A stretch of 64,000 bases of DNA from Bacilli bacterium (GCA_028287395.1 JAQBPR010000003.1:1-64000); one strand, 5' to 3'. Positions 54,056 to 63,996 are shown, counted from the stretch's first letter. Notes: generated by a model not told the origin, from the sequence alone. Made by a program: numbers and translations.

Positions 54056-54967
54056 TTAGTTAAATACTTTTTCTGGTGTAATGATGTTTTGAACCGCATT
54101 CCAACGATAAATCCCTAAAAAAGAATCCATGGGTGAATAAAGACGAACGATTTGATGATCATCTGCGATATCATGAAACGCAGCAGTGAGTTGAATTGCT
54201 TTTCCTTGTAAAGCATTTGCCGCTTCTTGTTCGGAAACTTTCCAAGCTGGAAGATGAGAAATCGCTTGATCCGTTGCTATCATACGTGAAGCAACTGTAC
54301 CCTTGGCTGCAAGCTCAGCAAGTTCAGTCAATGTAAGACATTGCGCTAATTCAATCGGTCCCGTAGCGGTTCTTACGAGTTCTGACATCACGGCTGGATA
54401 ACCTAATGCTTGTCCGATATCTGTGCATAATGTGCGAATATATGTACCTTTGGAACATTTCACGCGAAGCTTAATTTGCGGATGCGCTATTTCCAAATGC
54501 ATGCTCATCACTTCAATATTATAAATTTCTACTTGACGCGACTTTCGTTCAACAACCTGACCCTGCCTGGCTAAATCATATAAACGCTGACCATCAACCT
54601 TCACAGCAGAATACATAGGGGGCACTTGATCAATCGTTCCAATAAAATTGTTTATGGTTTCTACGATGATAGAGGCAGATAAATCAACTTGATCCACTTG
54701 TTTGATGATAGTGCCTGTCATATCTTCCGTATCTGTCGCAAGCCCAATGATTAGAACAGCCTCATATTGCTTTGGTAAATCCTGAATGTATTCAACCACT
54801 CTAGTCGCTCTACCAATGCATAAAGGCAAAACACCGGTCACTTTAGGATCCAGTGTACCGGTGTGGCCAATTCTGCGAATGCCAAGAATTCCTCTGACCT
54901 TAGCGACAACATCATGGGAAGTAAAATCCACCGGCTTTAAAATCGGCAAAACACCTTCTAATGTCAT
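54056..54967 (-). CDS. truB: tRNA pseudouridine(55) synthase TruB
   Basis: A 303-residue enzyme with GHTGTLDPKVTGVLPLCIGRATR containing the catalytic Asp (LDP), the KQYEAVLIIG segment and a C-terminal PUA-like tail. It makes pseudouridine 55 in tRNA. Overlaps nrnA by 4 bases (ATG inside the nrnA stop region), so is coupled with it. LDPKVTG instead of LDPxATG is a mild variant. Confidence 0.96.
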   Translation of the reverse strand: MTLEGVLPILKPVDFTSHDVVAKVRGILGIRRIGHTGTLDPKVTGVLPLCIGRATRVVEYIQDLPKQYEAVLIIGLATDTEDMTGTIIKQVDQVDLSASIIVETINNFIGTIDQVPPMYSAVKVDGQRLYDLARQGQVVERKSRQVEIYNIEVMSMHLEIAHPQIKLRVKCSKGTYIRTLCTDIGQALGYPAVMSELVRTATGPIELAQCLTLTELAELAAKGTVASRMIATDQAISHLPAWKVSEQEAANALQGKAIQLTAAFHDIADDHQIVRLYSPMDSFLGIYRWNAVQNIITPEKVFN

Positions 54968-55962
54968 TGCAATGCCAGACCCACTTCCTTAACAACTTTT
55001 GCAATAATATCTTCTAAACTACCTAATAATGTACAACCTGCAGCACGAAAATGTCCACCGCCGCCAAATGATTTCGCGATTAAAGCAACATCTGCTTTTC
55101 CAGCGGAACGCATGCTAACTTTATATTTTAACGGCTCAACTTCCTTAAAAAGAATACCGACTTCGATACCCTCAATATTTCGCGGATAATTAACTAAACC
55201 TTCTAAATCTTCATTAGAAGCATTTGCAAAGGCGATTTCGTCCTTAGTCACACTCACCCAAGAAATTTGCTTGTTTTCCGAAAAAGAAAGCGTACTGAGC
55301 GCCTTCTGTAATAAAAGAATATGCGAATAGGTGACTTTTTCTAATAAACGGTCTGCTAAATCATTGCCGTTCACTCCATATTGCAGCATTTCCGCAGCAA
55401 TACGCATGACCTTTGGCGTTGTATTCGCATAACGAAAACCACCGGTATCGGTTAAAAGTCCCGTATAGATGCAATCACCTAATGAAGAAGTCCAGTTAAC
55501 TTCCAATTTCAAAGCCAAATCATATAAGACTTCTGCAGTTGCAGCTGCATTAGCGTTAATCAGTTGAATAGCTCCGTAGTAATCATTGGTGCGATGATGA
55601 TCAATATTCAATATTTGTGTGGATTCATTCATTAAGGATTTTACTTTCCCAATTCGCGAATAGTCCGCACAATCGACTGCAATCACATGGCTATACATTC
55701 GAGAAGGTGTTGCTTTAGTATAATTAATAATATGGTTAAAGCCCCATAAAAAATCGAATTTTCCTGGAGTATTTCCCTCATTGATCATCGTAAAGCGTTT
55801 GTTCAACTGTGTAAGCATCCAACCTACAGCTAAAGTTGAACTAGCGGCATCTCCATCAGGATCGATGTGAGACACCACTAGAAAGTCATCATTTTCGCGA
55901 ATAAATTGTTTTGCTTGGATTAATTGTTGTTCATAGGAAACATCCGTTTTCTGACTCATCAT
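54964..55962 (-). CDS. nrnA: DHH-family nanoRNase/pAp phosphatase NrnA
   Basis: A 332-residue DHH-DHHA1 phosphoesterase: [35 protein letters not shown] and the C-terminal [11 protein letters not shown]. It degrades oligoribonucleotides and dephosphorylates pAp. The ATG overlaps the rbfA stop by 4 bases. Placed as ytqI-like in this operon rather than its B. subtilis location, an arrangement also seen in Paenibacillus. Confidence 0.94.
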   Translation of the reverse strand: MMSQKTDVSYEQQLIQAKQFIRENDDFLVVSHIDPDGDAASSTLAVGWMLTQLNKRFTMINEGNTPGKFDFLWGFNHIINYTKATPSRMYSHVIAVDCADYSRIGKVKSLMNESTQILNIDHHRTNDYYGAIQLINANAAATAEVLYDLALKLEVNWTSSLGDCIYTGLLTDTGGFRYANTTPKVMRIAAEMLQYGVNGNDLADRLLEKVTYSHILLLQKALSTLSFSENKQISWVSVTKDEIAFANASNEDLEGLVNYPRNIEGIEVGILFKEVEPLKYKVSMRSAGKADVALIAKSFGGGGHFRAAGCTLLGSLEDIIAKVVKEVGLALQ

Positions 55963-56312
55963 TCCGCTTTTCCCTCGTTCAATTTGTTCAAAATTTGTTC
56001 AATGCGACTGCCATAAGCAATCGATGCATCCAAAATAAAAAACAATTTAGGAACGATGCGCAAACGAATTCGTTTACCTAATTCAGAACGAATAAATCCT
56101 GTACCACGTGCAAGCGCATGGAGTGTGTCTTCCTTTTGCTGATCTGTACCGAGTACACTTAGATAAACCTTAGCTTCGGAAAGATCATTGGTAGCCTCTA
56201 CACCCGTAACGGTTAGAAACCCTATTCTAGGGTCCTTCAATTCCGCTTGGATAATCAGACTTAATTCTTTTTTTATTTGCTCACTCACTCTACCTGTGCG
56301 AATTTTTGCCAT
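55959..56312 (-). CDS. rbfA: 30S ribosome-binding factor A
   Basis: A 117-residue KH-like protein: [48 protein letters not shown] is typical. It helps 16S 5' end maturation. ATG at 56312, six bases after the infB stop. The ylxP gene that lies between infB and rbfA in B. subtilis is absent here. Confidence 0.96.
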   Translation of the reverse strand: MAKIRTGRVSEQIKKELSLIIQAELKDPRIGFLTVTGVEATNDLSEAKVYLSVLGTDQQKEDTLHALARGTGFIRSELGKRIRLRIVPKLFFILDASIAYGSRIEQILNKLNEGKAE

Positions 56313-56318
56313 TCATAA

Positions 56319-58970
56319 TCACCTCTCAACGGTTTCCATAACGAATGCTTCTATAATATCTCCATCTTTGAGATCGTTATAACGTTCTAAAGTAATCCCA
56401 CATTCGTAGCCTTGAGCAACTTCCTTGGCATCATCTTTGTAGCGTTTTAAAGAATCAATTTTTCCTTCAAAAACAACAATGCCACCACGAATGAGTCGAA
56501 TTTCAGCAGAACGCGCAATCTTACCTGAAGTTACCATACAGCCTGCAATTGTACCCACTTTGGATATTTTGAAAGTGCTGCGTACTTCTGCATGACCAAT
56601 GACAACTTCTTTAAAGATAGGGTCAAGCATGCCTTTCATTGCAGCTTCAATTTCCTCAATTACACTATAAATAACGCGGTGTAAACGAATATCGACCTTC
56701 TCTTGATCTGCAGTTGCTTGAACGGCAGAATCAGGACGGACGTTGAAACCAATGATGATCGCGTTCGAAGCGGAAGCCAAAATAATATCGGACTCCGTAA
56801 TCGCTCCAGCTCCCATATGGATAATTTTAACGCGTACACCTTCGATTTCGATTTTTTCCAACGAGCCCTTAAGTGCTTCAACTGAGCCTTGCACATCCGC
56901 TTTAATAATGACGAACAGATCTTTCATTTCGCCATCTTTAATTTGTTTATACAAATCGTCTAACGTTACACGAGTGTTGGCACCGATCTCTGATTGACGC
57001 AATGTAATTGCACGACGCTCGGCAATATTCCTGGCTTTGCGCTCGTCTTCGTAAACGAGGAATGGATCACCCGCTTGTGGAACTTCGTTTAAGCCTGTAA
57101 TTTCAACTGGCGTTGAAGGCCCAGCTTCTTTTATTTTCTTGCCTTTATCATTGACCATCGCACGAACGCGTCCGAAGCAAACGCCAGCAACAAAGCTATC
57201 GCCTACTCTTAAGGTTCCGTTTTGAACAAGCACATGAACAACAGGGCCTTTACCTTTATCCAGTTCGGCTTCGATAACGGTTCCTCTTGCTCTTTTAACA
57301 GGATTCGCTTTTAATTCTTGCACTTCAGCAACAAGTAAGATCATTTCCAATAAATGCTCTAACCCTTGACGCTGCTTCGCAGAAACTTCAACATAGACCG
57401 TGTCTCCGCCCCATTCTTCCGGTACTAACTGGTATTCAGTCAATTCTTGTTTAACACGATCCGGATTTGCGCCCGGTTTATCCATTTTATTAATCGCAAC
57501 GACAATCGGCACATTGGCTGCTTTAGCATGATTAATTGCTTCGACAGTTTGCGGCATTACGCCATCGTCTGCGGCAACAACGATAATTGTAATATCCGTT
57601 ACTTGCGAACCACGAGCCCGCATTAATGTAAAAGCTTCATGTCCAGGTGTATCGAGAAAAGTAATTTTCTTACCATGAACTTCAACTTGATAAGCACCGA
57701 TGTGCTGTGTAATTCCTCCAGCTTCACCTTCTGTAACACTTGTATGACGAATGGCGTCAAGAAGCGTTGTTTTACCATGATCGACATGGCCCATAATTGT
57801 AACTACCGGCGGACGTTCACTTAATACATCATCTTCATCTTGTTCTAAAATCAATTCAAAATTATCTTCATCGACGGGAATTTTCAATTCAACTTCAACA
57901 CTAAATTCAGTAGCGATTAATTGAATCGTTTCCAAGTCCAATTCTTGATTGATCGTAGCCATCACACCTAAAAATAACAGTTTTTTAATGACTTCCGAAA
58001 CATCTTTATGCAATAATTTCGAAAGTTCTCCGACAGTCATTTCTCCACGAACGATTATTTTTTTCGGTGTATTGTCTACCTTCTCTTTATAAACTTGAGG
58101 AGGCTGATTTCTGTTTTTTCCGCCATAGCGATTCGATCTGTTTTGACCGCCTTTAAACGAACCGGGCTTATTATCATCAAATCGTTTCGGCGCAATTTTG
58201 GTTTTTTTGTTTTTGTCCGAATCGTCATTAATTGAAGGTGGAGCTACAGCAGGCTTTGTTGGTCTTGATTCAGCAAATCTTTGCTGAGGTGCCGAGCTTT
58301 GGCCGCTGCTGCGATTGGTACTTGGGTCAAAGGAACGACGTGTATTGTCTGATCCTTGATTCCGATTTGTATTAGGCATACTTGACGTACCTGTTCCACT
58401 GCTCTGCGGACGTTGTCCTGGTTGTGTACTGCGCTGTGCAGTATTCGTACCCGACGATGGACGACTTTGCCCTTGTCCTTGTGCACCAGAAGGTCGATTA
58501 TTATTGTAAGGCTGTGAAGGACGTGATTGACTATTTTGTCCTGGCGTGTAGGTTCTAGGTTGCTGTGTAGATGAGGTGCTGCTTCGCACTGGATTGCTTG
58601 ATTGTGCGGATTGTTGTGTTGGCGCAGCAGGACGTGACGCTACAGTTTGTGGTTGTACTGTTTTCAATGTTTCTTGCGTACTCGCAGCTTGAACAACAGC
58701 AGCCTGTGCTTTTGCAGCAGCGGCGGCAGCGGTTGTAGCAGCATGCTTAGCTGCCGTCTCCGAAGCGGCTCTTTTTGCAGCAGCGTTTGCCTTAATATCA
58801 CGGAAAAAGTTTTCAACCGAGCTAACGGCTTCGTTTTCCATTACGCTCATGTGGTTGTTCACAGCAATACCAAGCCTTTTTAATATCGTAATGATTTCCT
58901 TACTGCTCATGTTCAATGATTTCGCATATTCATATACACGAAGTTTATCTTTATTGTCTTGTTTATCCAA
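56319..58970 (-). CDS. infB: Translation initiation factor IF-2
   Basis: An 883-residue GTPase. IF2-N motif ([26 protein letters not shown]) at the N-terminus, a long Ala-rich then Gln/Ser/Arg/Pro-rich low-complexity linker (about 60-300), a second IF2-N, and the G domain with GHVDHGKTT (near 393), DTPGHEAF and NKMDKPGA; domains II-IV follow (VSAKQRQG and C-terminal NVRPDSAV). It brings fMet-tRNA to the 30S. ATG at 58970, one base after the ylxQ stop. Confidence 0.98.
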   Translation of the reverse strand: MDKQDNKDKLRVYEYAKSLNMSSKEIITILKRLGIAVNNHMSVMENEAVSSVENFFRDIKANAAAKRAASETAAKHAATTAAAAAAKAQAAVVQAASTQETLKTVQPQTVASRPAAPTQQSAQSSNPVRSSTSSTQQPRTYTPGQNSQSRPSQPYNNNRPSGAQGQGQSRPSSGTNTAQRSTQPGQRPQSSGTGTSSMPNTNRNQGSDNTRRSFDPSTNRSSGQSSAPQQRFAESRPTKPAVAPPSINDDSDKNKKTKIAPKRFDDNKPGSFKGGQNRSNRYGGKNRNQPPQVYKEKVDNTPKKIIVRGEMTVGELSKLLHKDVSEVIKKLLFLGVMATINQELDLETIQLIATEFSVEVELKIPVDEDNFELILEQDEDDVLSERPPVVTIMGHVDHGKTTLLDAIRHTSVTEGEAGGITQHIGAYQVEVHGKKITFLDTPGHEAFTLMRARGSQVTDITIIVVAADDGVMPQTVEAINHAKAANVPIVVAINKMDKPGANPDRVKQELTEYQLVPEEWGGDTVYVEVSAKQRQGLEHLLEMILLVAEVQELKANPVKRARGTVIEAELDKGKGPVVHVLVQNGTLRVGDSFVAGVCFGRVRAMVNDKGKKIKEAGPSTPVEITGLNEVPQAGDPFLVYEDERKARNIAERRAITLRQSEIGANTRVTLDDLYKQIKDGEMKDLFVIIKADVQGSVEALKGSLEKIEIEGVRVKIIHMGAGAITESDIILASASNAIIIGFNVRPDSAVQATADQEKVDIRLHRVIYSVIEEIEAAMKGMLDPIFKEVVIGHAEVRSTFKISKVGTIAGCMVTSGKIARSAEIRLIRGGIVVFEGKIDSLKRYKDDAKEVAQGYECGITLERYNDLKDGDIIEAFVMETVER

Positions 58971-58971
58971 A

Positions 58972-59292
58972 TTACTCCACCTCCGCGGGTTTTACCTGAC
59001 ACTTTAATATCATTTGTGCAAATCCTGAATCATTTACCGCAATGACAACGCGTTCCGCTTTGCCGATGCTTGATCCTAATTCATCGCGACTGAAACATTC
59101 AATTAGCTTGATGTTAAAAGACGCGCATTTATCTTTGTATTTTTTTTGCGCATTGCTCGAAGCATCTACGGCTAGGATAACCAATTTTGCCTCTCGCGAA
59201 CGTATGGCGCCCATAACGCCTTCATCGCCGGTTACCAGCTTGCCGGCACGCATCGCCAAGCCCAAGTAAGAGAGCATTTTACTCATCTTCAT
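58972..59292 (-). CDS. ylxQ: L7Ae-family RNA-binding protein YlxQ
   Basis: A 106-residue L7Ae/L30e-fold protein: [25 protein letters not shown] and [22 protein letters not shown] are typical; probably binds kink-turn RNA. ATG at 59292 overlaps the rnpM stop by 14 bases; an ATG at 59286 is an alternative. Member of the nusA-infB operon. Confidence 0.92.
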   Translation of the reverse strand: MKMSKMLSYLGLAMRAGKLVTGDEGVMGAIRSREAKLVILAVDASSNAQKKYKDKCASFNIKLIECFSRDELGSSIGKAERVVIAVNDSGFAQMILKCQVKPAEVE

Positions 59293-59605
59293 CCGACATC
59301 GCTTCCCTGCTTAACAAGTATTCATCTTCGACGCGTATAAAGTCCTGAGCAAGCTGTTCATAAATCGCACTGCTTACATTGTGCTTCAAAGCTCGGTCAA
59401 ACGCTTTGCTTTTTTGTGCAAGCTTAAAGCAAGCTAATGTAGCGCACAGATATGCGCCGCGACCTGACTTTTTACCACTTTGATCAATTTGAATTTCTTC
59501 CTCAGGTGTGCGAACGACACGAATCAGTTGTTTTTTCGGCTTCATTTCCTGACAAGCGACACATTTTCTTAACGGTATTTTTCTTTGCCTTATGATGAAG
59601 ACCAC
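59279..59605 (-). CDS. rnpM: RNase P modulator RnpM (YlxR)
   Basis: About 104-108 residues: RKIPLRKCVACQEMKPKKQLIRVVRTPE and KKSGRGAYLC define YlxR, recently shown to bind RNase P RNA. The start is uncertain: the only usual start in the frame is a GTG at 59605 with a weak SD, giving MVFIIRQRK; the family starts M(K/R)xRKIPLRK, which here would need an ATA at 59593. Notably it lies in the same frame as nusA, from which only the TAA and six codons separate it. Confidence 0.88.
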   Translation of the reverse strand: MVFIIRQRKIPLRKCVACQEMKPKKQLIRVVRTPEEEIQIDQSGKKSGRGAYLCATLACFKLAQKSKAFDRALKHNVSSAIYEQLAQDFIRVEDEYLLSREAMSDEDE

Positions 59606-59623
59606 CCGCTTTTTCCAAGACGT

Positions 59624-60721
59624 TTAATCAATACTTATGGAATCCTGACGCATTTCTTCTGTTTGTGATTTCGGTCTGCCATATTCTTGCTCTGCTTGCG
59701 TTTCGCTCTTGATATCTATTTTCCAACCTGTTAATTTGGCAGCCAATCGTGCATTCTGACCTTTAATGCCAATCGCCAAGGAAAGCTGATAATCGGGAAC
59801 AACGACTCTCGTCATTTTTTCATTCTCAAATACATTGACTTCCATCACTTTTGATGGACTTAGCGCATTGGCCACGTATTCTTCCACTAAATCGGACCAA
59901 CGAACAATATCAATTTTCTCGCCGCGCAATTCATTGACAATCGTCTGAACACGAACGCCTTTGGGTCCTACACATGAACCTACTGGGTCCACTTCGTGAT
60001 TTCGCGAAAAAACGGCAATTTTAGAACGAAAGCCTGCTTCGCGAGCAACAGAACGAATTTCCACTACACCATCAAAAATTTCCGGAACTTCAAGCTCAAA
60101 AAGACGTTTTAATAACCCAGGATGAGTACGAGAAAGGAAAATTTGCGGCCCTTTTGTCGTATTCTCAACCTTGGTAATATAAGCTTTAATCCGGTCTCCG
60201 TGCTTAAACTTCTCTGTGGGCATAAGCTCATTTAAAGGTAATACAGCTTCCACTTTACCTAAATCCACATATATATTACGTGCATCTTGACGTTGAACAA
60301 TTCCTGTTACAATATCATCTTCTTTTTCAATAAAAGCCGTGTAGATTAATCCGCGTTCTGCTTCGCGAATACGTTGTGTTACTACCTGTTTAGCTGTTTG
60401 CGCAGCAATACGACCAAAGTCACGCGGCGTAACTTCAATTTCAACGATATCATTTAAAACAAAGTTTGGATTAATGTCGCGCGCAGCTTCCTGGGATATT
60501 TCTAATCTTGGGTCCAGCACTTCCTCTGTTACTGATTTACGTGCATATACACGAATCAAACCCGTTAATTTGTTAATATCTACTCGCACATTTTGCGCGG
60601 TATTGAAATTGCGTTTATAGCTGGATATTAAAGCGGCTTCAATCGCTTCGAGTAAAATATCTTTGCTAATCCCTTTAGTGCTTTCAATTTCATGCAGTGC
60701 ATCAATAAAATCTGTATTCAT
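59624..60721 (-). CDS. nusA: Transcription termination/antitermination protein NusA
   Basis: A 365-residue NusA: N-terminal RNAP-binding domain (EALHEIESTKGISKDILLEAIEAALISSYKRNF-type), S1 (DDIVTGIVQRQDARNIYVDLGKVEAVLP), KH1 (IAVFSRNHEVDPVGSCVGPKGVRVQTIVNELRGEKID) and KH2 (AIGIKGQNARLAAKLTGWKIDI). It affects pausing and termination; in B. subtilis it autoregulates this operon. The SD AAGGGGG lies about 12 bases before ATG at 60721. A short acidic/polar tail follows KH2. Confidence 0.97.
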   Translation of the reverse strand: MNTDFIDALHEIESTKGISKDILLEAIEAALISSYKRNFNTAQNVRVDINKLTGLIRVYARKSVTEEVLDPRLEISQEAARDINPNFVLNDIVEIEVTPRDFGRIAAQTAKQVVTQRIREAERGLIYTAFIEKEDDIVTGIVQRQDARNIYVDLGKVEAVLPLNELMPTEKFKHGDRIKAYITKVENTTKGPQIFLSRTHPGLLKRLFELEVPEIFDGVVEIRSVAREAGFRSKIAVFSRNHEVDPVGSCVGPKGVRVQTIVNELRGEKIDIVRWSDLVEEYVANALSPSKVMEVNVFENEKMTRVVVPDYQLSLAIGIKGQNARLAAKLTGWKIDIKSETQAEQEYGRPKSQTEEMRQDSISID

Positions 60722-60759
60722 TTGTTAGGAGTTCCCCCTTTCAAAATTAAAAACAACAA

Positions 60760-61218
60760 CTAAAACACAATGGCTAATCTGGCACTTGCCACTTTCCCAC
60801 AAGCGATAGAATGCTTCTTCTTATGCGTCTGAATCATCAATGTTTCCTCATCGTACGACAGCAACTTTCCTTCAAATTCCTTCAATCCGTCAACCGCTTC
60901 AAAAGTAGTCACAAAAACTTGCTTGTCAATGGATTTACGATAGTCATCCGGTTTTTTTAGCGGACGTTCTGCGCCCGGTGAAGAAACTTCAAGAAAATAT
61001 GCGGTTGGAATGGGATCCTTTTCATCCAATTCAGTGCTTAAAAATTCGCTTATCTTTCCGCAATCGTCAATATCTATGCCTTGTTCTTTATCCACATAGA
61101 TGCGAAGAAACCAATTGCTTCCCTCCTTCAAATATTCAACATCCACCAGTTCAAAACCATGCTCCTCCATAAAGGGATTAAGCATCGCTTCAATGATCGA
61201 TTTGATTTGCGAACTCAC
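60760..61218 (-). CDS. rimP: Ribosome maturation factor RimP
   Basis: A 152-residue protein: NPFMEEHGFELVDVEYLKEGSNWFLRIYVDKEQGIDIDDCGKISEFLS and LEVSSPGAERPLKK are RimP signatures. It helps 30S assembly. GTG start at 61218 with GGGAGG 9 bases ahead, directly after a hairpin leader element. First gene of the rimP-nusA-rnpM-ylxQ-infB-rbfA-nrnA-truB-ribF operon. Confidence 0.96.
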   Translation of the reverse strand: MSSQIKSIIEAMLNPFMEEHGFELVDVEYLKEGSNWFLRIYVDKEQGIDIDDCGKISEFLSTELDEKDPIPTAYFLEVSSPGAERPLKKPDDYRKSIDKQVFVTTFEAVDGLKEFEGKLLSYDEETLMIQTHKKKHSIACGKVASARLAIVF

Positions 61219-61227
61219 TTTTGATTA

Positions 61228-61267
61228 CCTCCCTAAAACTTTCCAATGGAAAGTTTGCATCGTAAGC
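61228..61267 (-). promoter_or_regulatory. Hairpin-SD leader element before rimP
   Basis: On the minus strand GCTTACGATGC (identical to the dapA box) is followed by AAACTTTCC, loop ATT, GGAAAGTTT and then TAGGGAGG, the rimP SD. The 9-bp stem is perfect and ends just before the SD. Confidence 0.65.
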
Positions 61268-61310
61268 AAATGCTTATTTATTTCAGCTTTACAAAGTGCA
61301 TATCAAAATG

Positions 61311-61336
61311 TAAAGAGTGGGTTTCCCCACTCTTTA
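61311..61336 (-). terminator. Leader hairpin of the rimP-nusA operon (possible attenuator)
   Basis: TAAAGAGTGGG and CCCACTCTTTA form a perfect 11-bp stem with GAAA tetraloop; the minus-strand tail is ACATTTTGAT, a weak interrupted U-tract. It sits between the promoter and rimP. In B. subtilis NusA controls its own operon through a NusA-dependent terminator in this leader. Confidence 0.65.
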
Positions 61337-61371
61337 GCAATAAAATGATATCAACAAGTTTACCAAAATAG

Positions 61372-61400
61372 ATTATACCATAACGAATGTCCCCTTACAA
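61372..61400 (-). promoter_or_regulatory. Sigma-A promoter of the rimP-nusA-infB operon
   Basis: Minus strand TTGTAA (61395-61400) and TATAAT (61372-61377) are 17 bases apart. The leader to the rimP GTG is about 150 bases. Confidence 0.75.
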
Positions 61401-61469
61401 TAGTGCAGATACGTAATCTTCCAATCAACAATTCCTTGGGAATACAGTAACACTTACGTTATAGTCATT

Positions 61470-63815
61470 TTATTGTGTCATATAAGTATCCGCTTTTAGA
61501 TCGGCAACGAAAGGAGTGAGCACACCTGCATAGTAAATGTGCAGATGATGCATTGCACGAGTACAAGCCGTATAAAAAAGCTTTCGTTCCTGCTCCCTTC
61601 CATATTGCTCTTGTGAACCGTTATATATTAAAACGGCGTCAAATTCAACACCTTTGGATAAATACGCAGGAATAATGAGTACCCCCGATTCATATGTCCG
61701 ACTTTCCTTTGTTACGATATTTACTTCCAGCTCATTCCTGAGGTAAGCATAGGCTTGATTACTCTCTTCCACCGTTTTGCAAATGACCGCAATAGAGGTT
61801 ACAGCATTCCTATGGAATTCCTTGATATCAAAAACAAGCTTTGCATGTAATGCCGACATTGAATCCGCAAATACAACCTGCGGAATACTGCCAATTCGGT
61901 CGAAGGGGATGATTTGATCTCCAGTACGCAGCATACCGCGCGTAAATTCGACAATGTTTCGAGTGGAGCGATAGCTCCGACTAAAATGAATATGCCTGAT
62001 CTCTTCGGCATCAAATATACCCGTATGCATTAAATCATCCATTTGCAGCGAAGAATGTGCCATGATCGCCTGATTCCAATCTCCCAAGATGGTTAACTTA
62101 CTGCCCGGAAACAATCTTTTAATAAATTGGTACTGAAAAACGGAATAATCTTGTGCTTCATCGATCATTACATATTTAACAGCAGTATAAGAATGAAAGC
62201 CTTCAATCAATTCCTTTAAAAACAATAGCGGTGAAGCATCTTCATAAGGAATTTCAGATTTATTTAGGCGTTCAATGGTTTGTACACAGACCCCTTCCCA
62301 ATCTTCTGGCTGTTCCGCTCCATTAGAAACAAGCGAGAACAATTCCTGTTCCGTAAATAATTGTTTATAAATCGCAGTGTAGTCAATAAATTGTAACAAT
62401 TTTACTTTTGTCCGCAGCGAACGGAAATGTTCACGCACTACCCTCCGACCAAGCAAATGTTTTTCTTGTGCAAAATCATCGAAGCTTTCATCATCCTTGT
62501 TTTTGTGCCTTAAATCGATATGCGCTTGTTGGTAATCGTCTTTGTCTAAAAGCTCTATTTCATCCTCTACCCATGGTTGGTTGACTTCCTCTTTCTCAAG
62601 CTGAACAATTAGCTGTGCAAGCCATTTTTGCAGCGACTCCAACCGATTCGTTAGTTTCATCGATAAATCAGCACTATAAAATTGTTTAGCAATTTGTTCT
62701 TTGGAGATAAGCACTCTATTACGAAATAGAAAATCTTCAAAAAACATTCCTTGCAGTTCAAGAAACTGCTTATAATTTTCAATCACTCGAAAAAAGGCTA
62801 AAGAGGCTTTATAATGTATCCCCTTCATTCTCGAGGCATATCCCTGTATATTATATGAGGTTAAAATATATTCGAGTTGACTATAAGCATCCTCAACTTG
62901 CAAGTTAGAGCTTAAACGATAATCCAAATATTCCTGAAAGGTGGTCTGCTGCATGTTTGCTTCCCCAAGCTCAGGTAAAACGGTGGAAATATAGCTGTTA
63001 AATAGGGGATTTGGCGAAAATAAAAGCATTTGATCCGAAGTAAGCCAGTTTCTATGCTTGTAAAGTAAATAAGCAATGCGTTGTAAAGCCGCGGATGTTT
63101 TCCCACTTCCAGCTGCACCCTGAACGAGTAGAACACGACTGCGATCATCGCGAATTAATTTGTTTTGGTCCTTTTGTATGGTCGCAACAATACTTCTCAT
63201 TTGCACATCCGCGGTTTTACCCAAAACCTGCTTTAAGATCTCATCGCCGATTGCCTCACCCGTATCGAACATGGATATCATTTCACCGTTGCGAATCACA
63301 AATTGCCTTTTTAAATGAAGTACCCCTGATACTTGACCTTCGGGTGCAGTGTAAGCAGCAGGACCTGGCGAATGATCATAAAACAAGCTTGAAATCGGCG
63401 CACGCCAATCGTAAACTAAATAATCCAGTGTGGCTTCATCTAAGAAAGAAACGATGCCAATATAGAGCGAATCCGTTGTATTCATATTATTTTCAGAAAA
63501 ATCAATCCTTGCAAAATAAGGGGATTGTTGAAGTCGTCTATAATTCATTAGCAGCTTTTGCTTGCTTTTTTGATTTCTTTCCCGTTCGGCAAGTAAATTA
63601 GATTGCTGTTGAATGCTTGCCTTTGTTTCTAAAACATCATCCTGATGTGAAAAATTAACCGTTACATCATCCCAGAAATGTTTGCGTAATTCAATTACAT
63701 TTTCTGTTATTAGACCCACATCTTCTGCCAAAACATGCAGCTTATCTTCAATACGGGAAACGACAAAATCTAAACGAGTCTCCTCTAATTGCTGTTCGAT
63801 TCCTTCGATTTTCAT
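61470..63815 (-). CDS. helD: HelD-family RNA polymerase recycling motor / UvrD-like helicase
   Basis: A 781-residue SF1 ATPase. The N-terminal coiled region (about 1-110) corresponds to the HelD arm that enters the RNAP secondary channel; then Walker A QGAAGSGKTSAALQR (near 235), DEAQD Walker B in VMIDEAQDYSVFQYQF, and C-terminal GVEFDAVLIYN and YTACTRAMHHLHI motifs. HelD frees stalled RNA polymerase from DNA and RNA. ATG at 63815 has GAGGAG 7 bases ahead. It adds to the transcription-related content near nusA. Confidence 0.92.
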   Translation of the reverse strand: MKIEGIEQQLEETRLDFVVSRIEDKLHVLAEDVGLITENVIELRKHFWDDVTVNFSHQDDVLETKASIQQQSNLLAERERNQKSKQKLLMNYRRLQQSPYFARIDFSENNMNTTDSLYIGIVSFLDEATLDYLVYDWRAPISSLFYDHSPGPAAYTAPEGQVSGVLHLKRQFVIRNGEMISMFDTGEAIGDEILKQVLGKTADVQMRSIVATIQKDQNKLIRDDRSRVLLVQGAAGSGKTSAALQRIAYLLYKHRNWLTSDQMLLFSPNPLFNSYISTVLPELGEANMQQTTFQEYLDYRLSSNLQVEDAYSQLEYILTSYNIQGYASRMKGIHYKASLAFFRVIENYKQFLELQGMFFEDFLFRNRVLISKEQIAKQFYSADLSMKLTNRLESLQKWLAQLIVQLEKEEVNQPWVEDEIELLDKDDYQQAHIDLRHKNKDDESFDDFAQEKHLLGRRVVREHFRSLRTKVKLLQFIDYTAIYKQLFTEQELFSLVSNGAEQPEDWEGVCVQTIERLNKSEIPYEDASPLLFLKELIEGFHSYTAVKYVMIDEAQDYSVFQYQFIKRLFPGSKLTILGDWNQAIMAHSSLQMDDLMHTGIFDAEEIRHIHFSRSYRSTRNIVEFTRGMLRTGDQIIPFDRIGSIPQVVFADSMSALHAKLVFDIKEFHRNAVTSIAVICKTVEESNQAYAYLRNELEVNIVTKESRTYESGVLIIPAYLSKGVEFDAVLIYNGSQEQYGREQERKLFYTACTRAMHHLHIYYAGVLTPFVADLKADTYMTQ

Positions 63816-63852
63816 GGAGTCACTCCTCTTCAAATAATGAATTACCTATCCT

Positions 63853-63881
63853 TTGACAATCAGAAAAATAAATGATATAAT
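63853..63881 (+). promoter_or_regulatory. Full-consensus sigma-A promoter on the plus strand, antisense to the helD leader
   Basis: TTGACA (63853-63858) and TATAAT (63876-63881) are exactly 17 bases apart, both hexamers perfect. It faces away from helD and toward the helD promoter; no ORF follows inside the window. Confidence 0.75.
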
Positions 63882-63887
63882 AGAATT

Positions 63888-63996
63888 GGATATATTTATT
63901 CGATTATATATATTTTTCCAACGATCATTTCATTGTACTATGACTTCTTATAGGTTGCAACATAAACAAAAAACTCTGGATAATTCCAGAGTTTTT
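63888..63996 (+). ncRNA. Candidate short RNA antisense to the helD promoter/leader
   Basis: The consensus promoter at 63853-63881 and the terminator at 63965-64000 would define a plus-strand transcript of about 105-110 bases without an ORF. It would cross the helD promoter and overlap the helD leader. No known sRNA family is recognised. Confidence 0.35.
63932..63960 (-). promoter_or_regulatory. Sigma-A promoter for helD
   Basis: Minus strand TTGCAA (63955-63960) and TACAAT (63932-63937) are 17 bases apart, about 117 bases before the helD ATG. Confidence 0.6.

Noticed and set aside
58240-58800. Low-complexity region within infB as a foreign insertion
   Set aside because: Long Ala-, Gln- and Ser-rich linkers are common in IF-2 of Bacillales; the frame and flanking domains are intact.
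63095-63601. 168-codon open frame antisense to helD
   Set aside because: Low-complexity His/Arg/Cys content and complete overlap with helD indicate a shadow frame.
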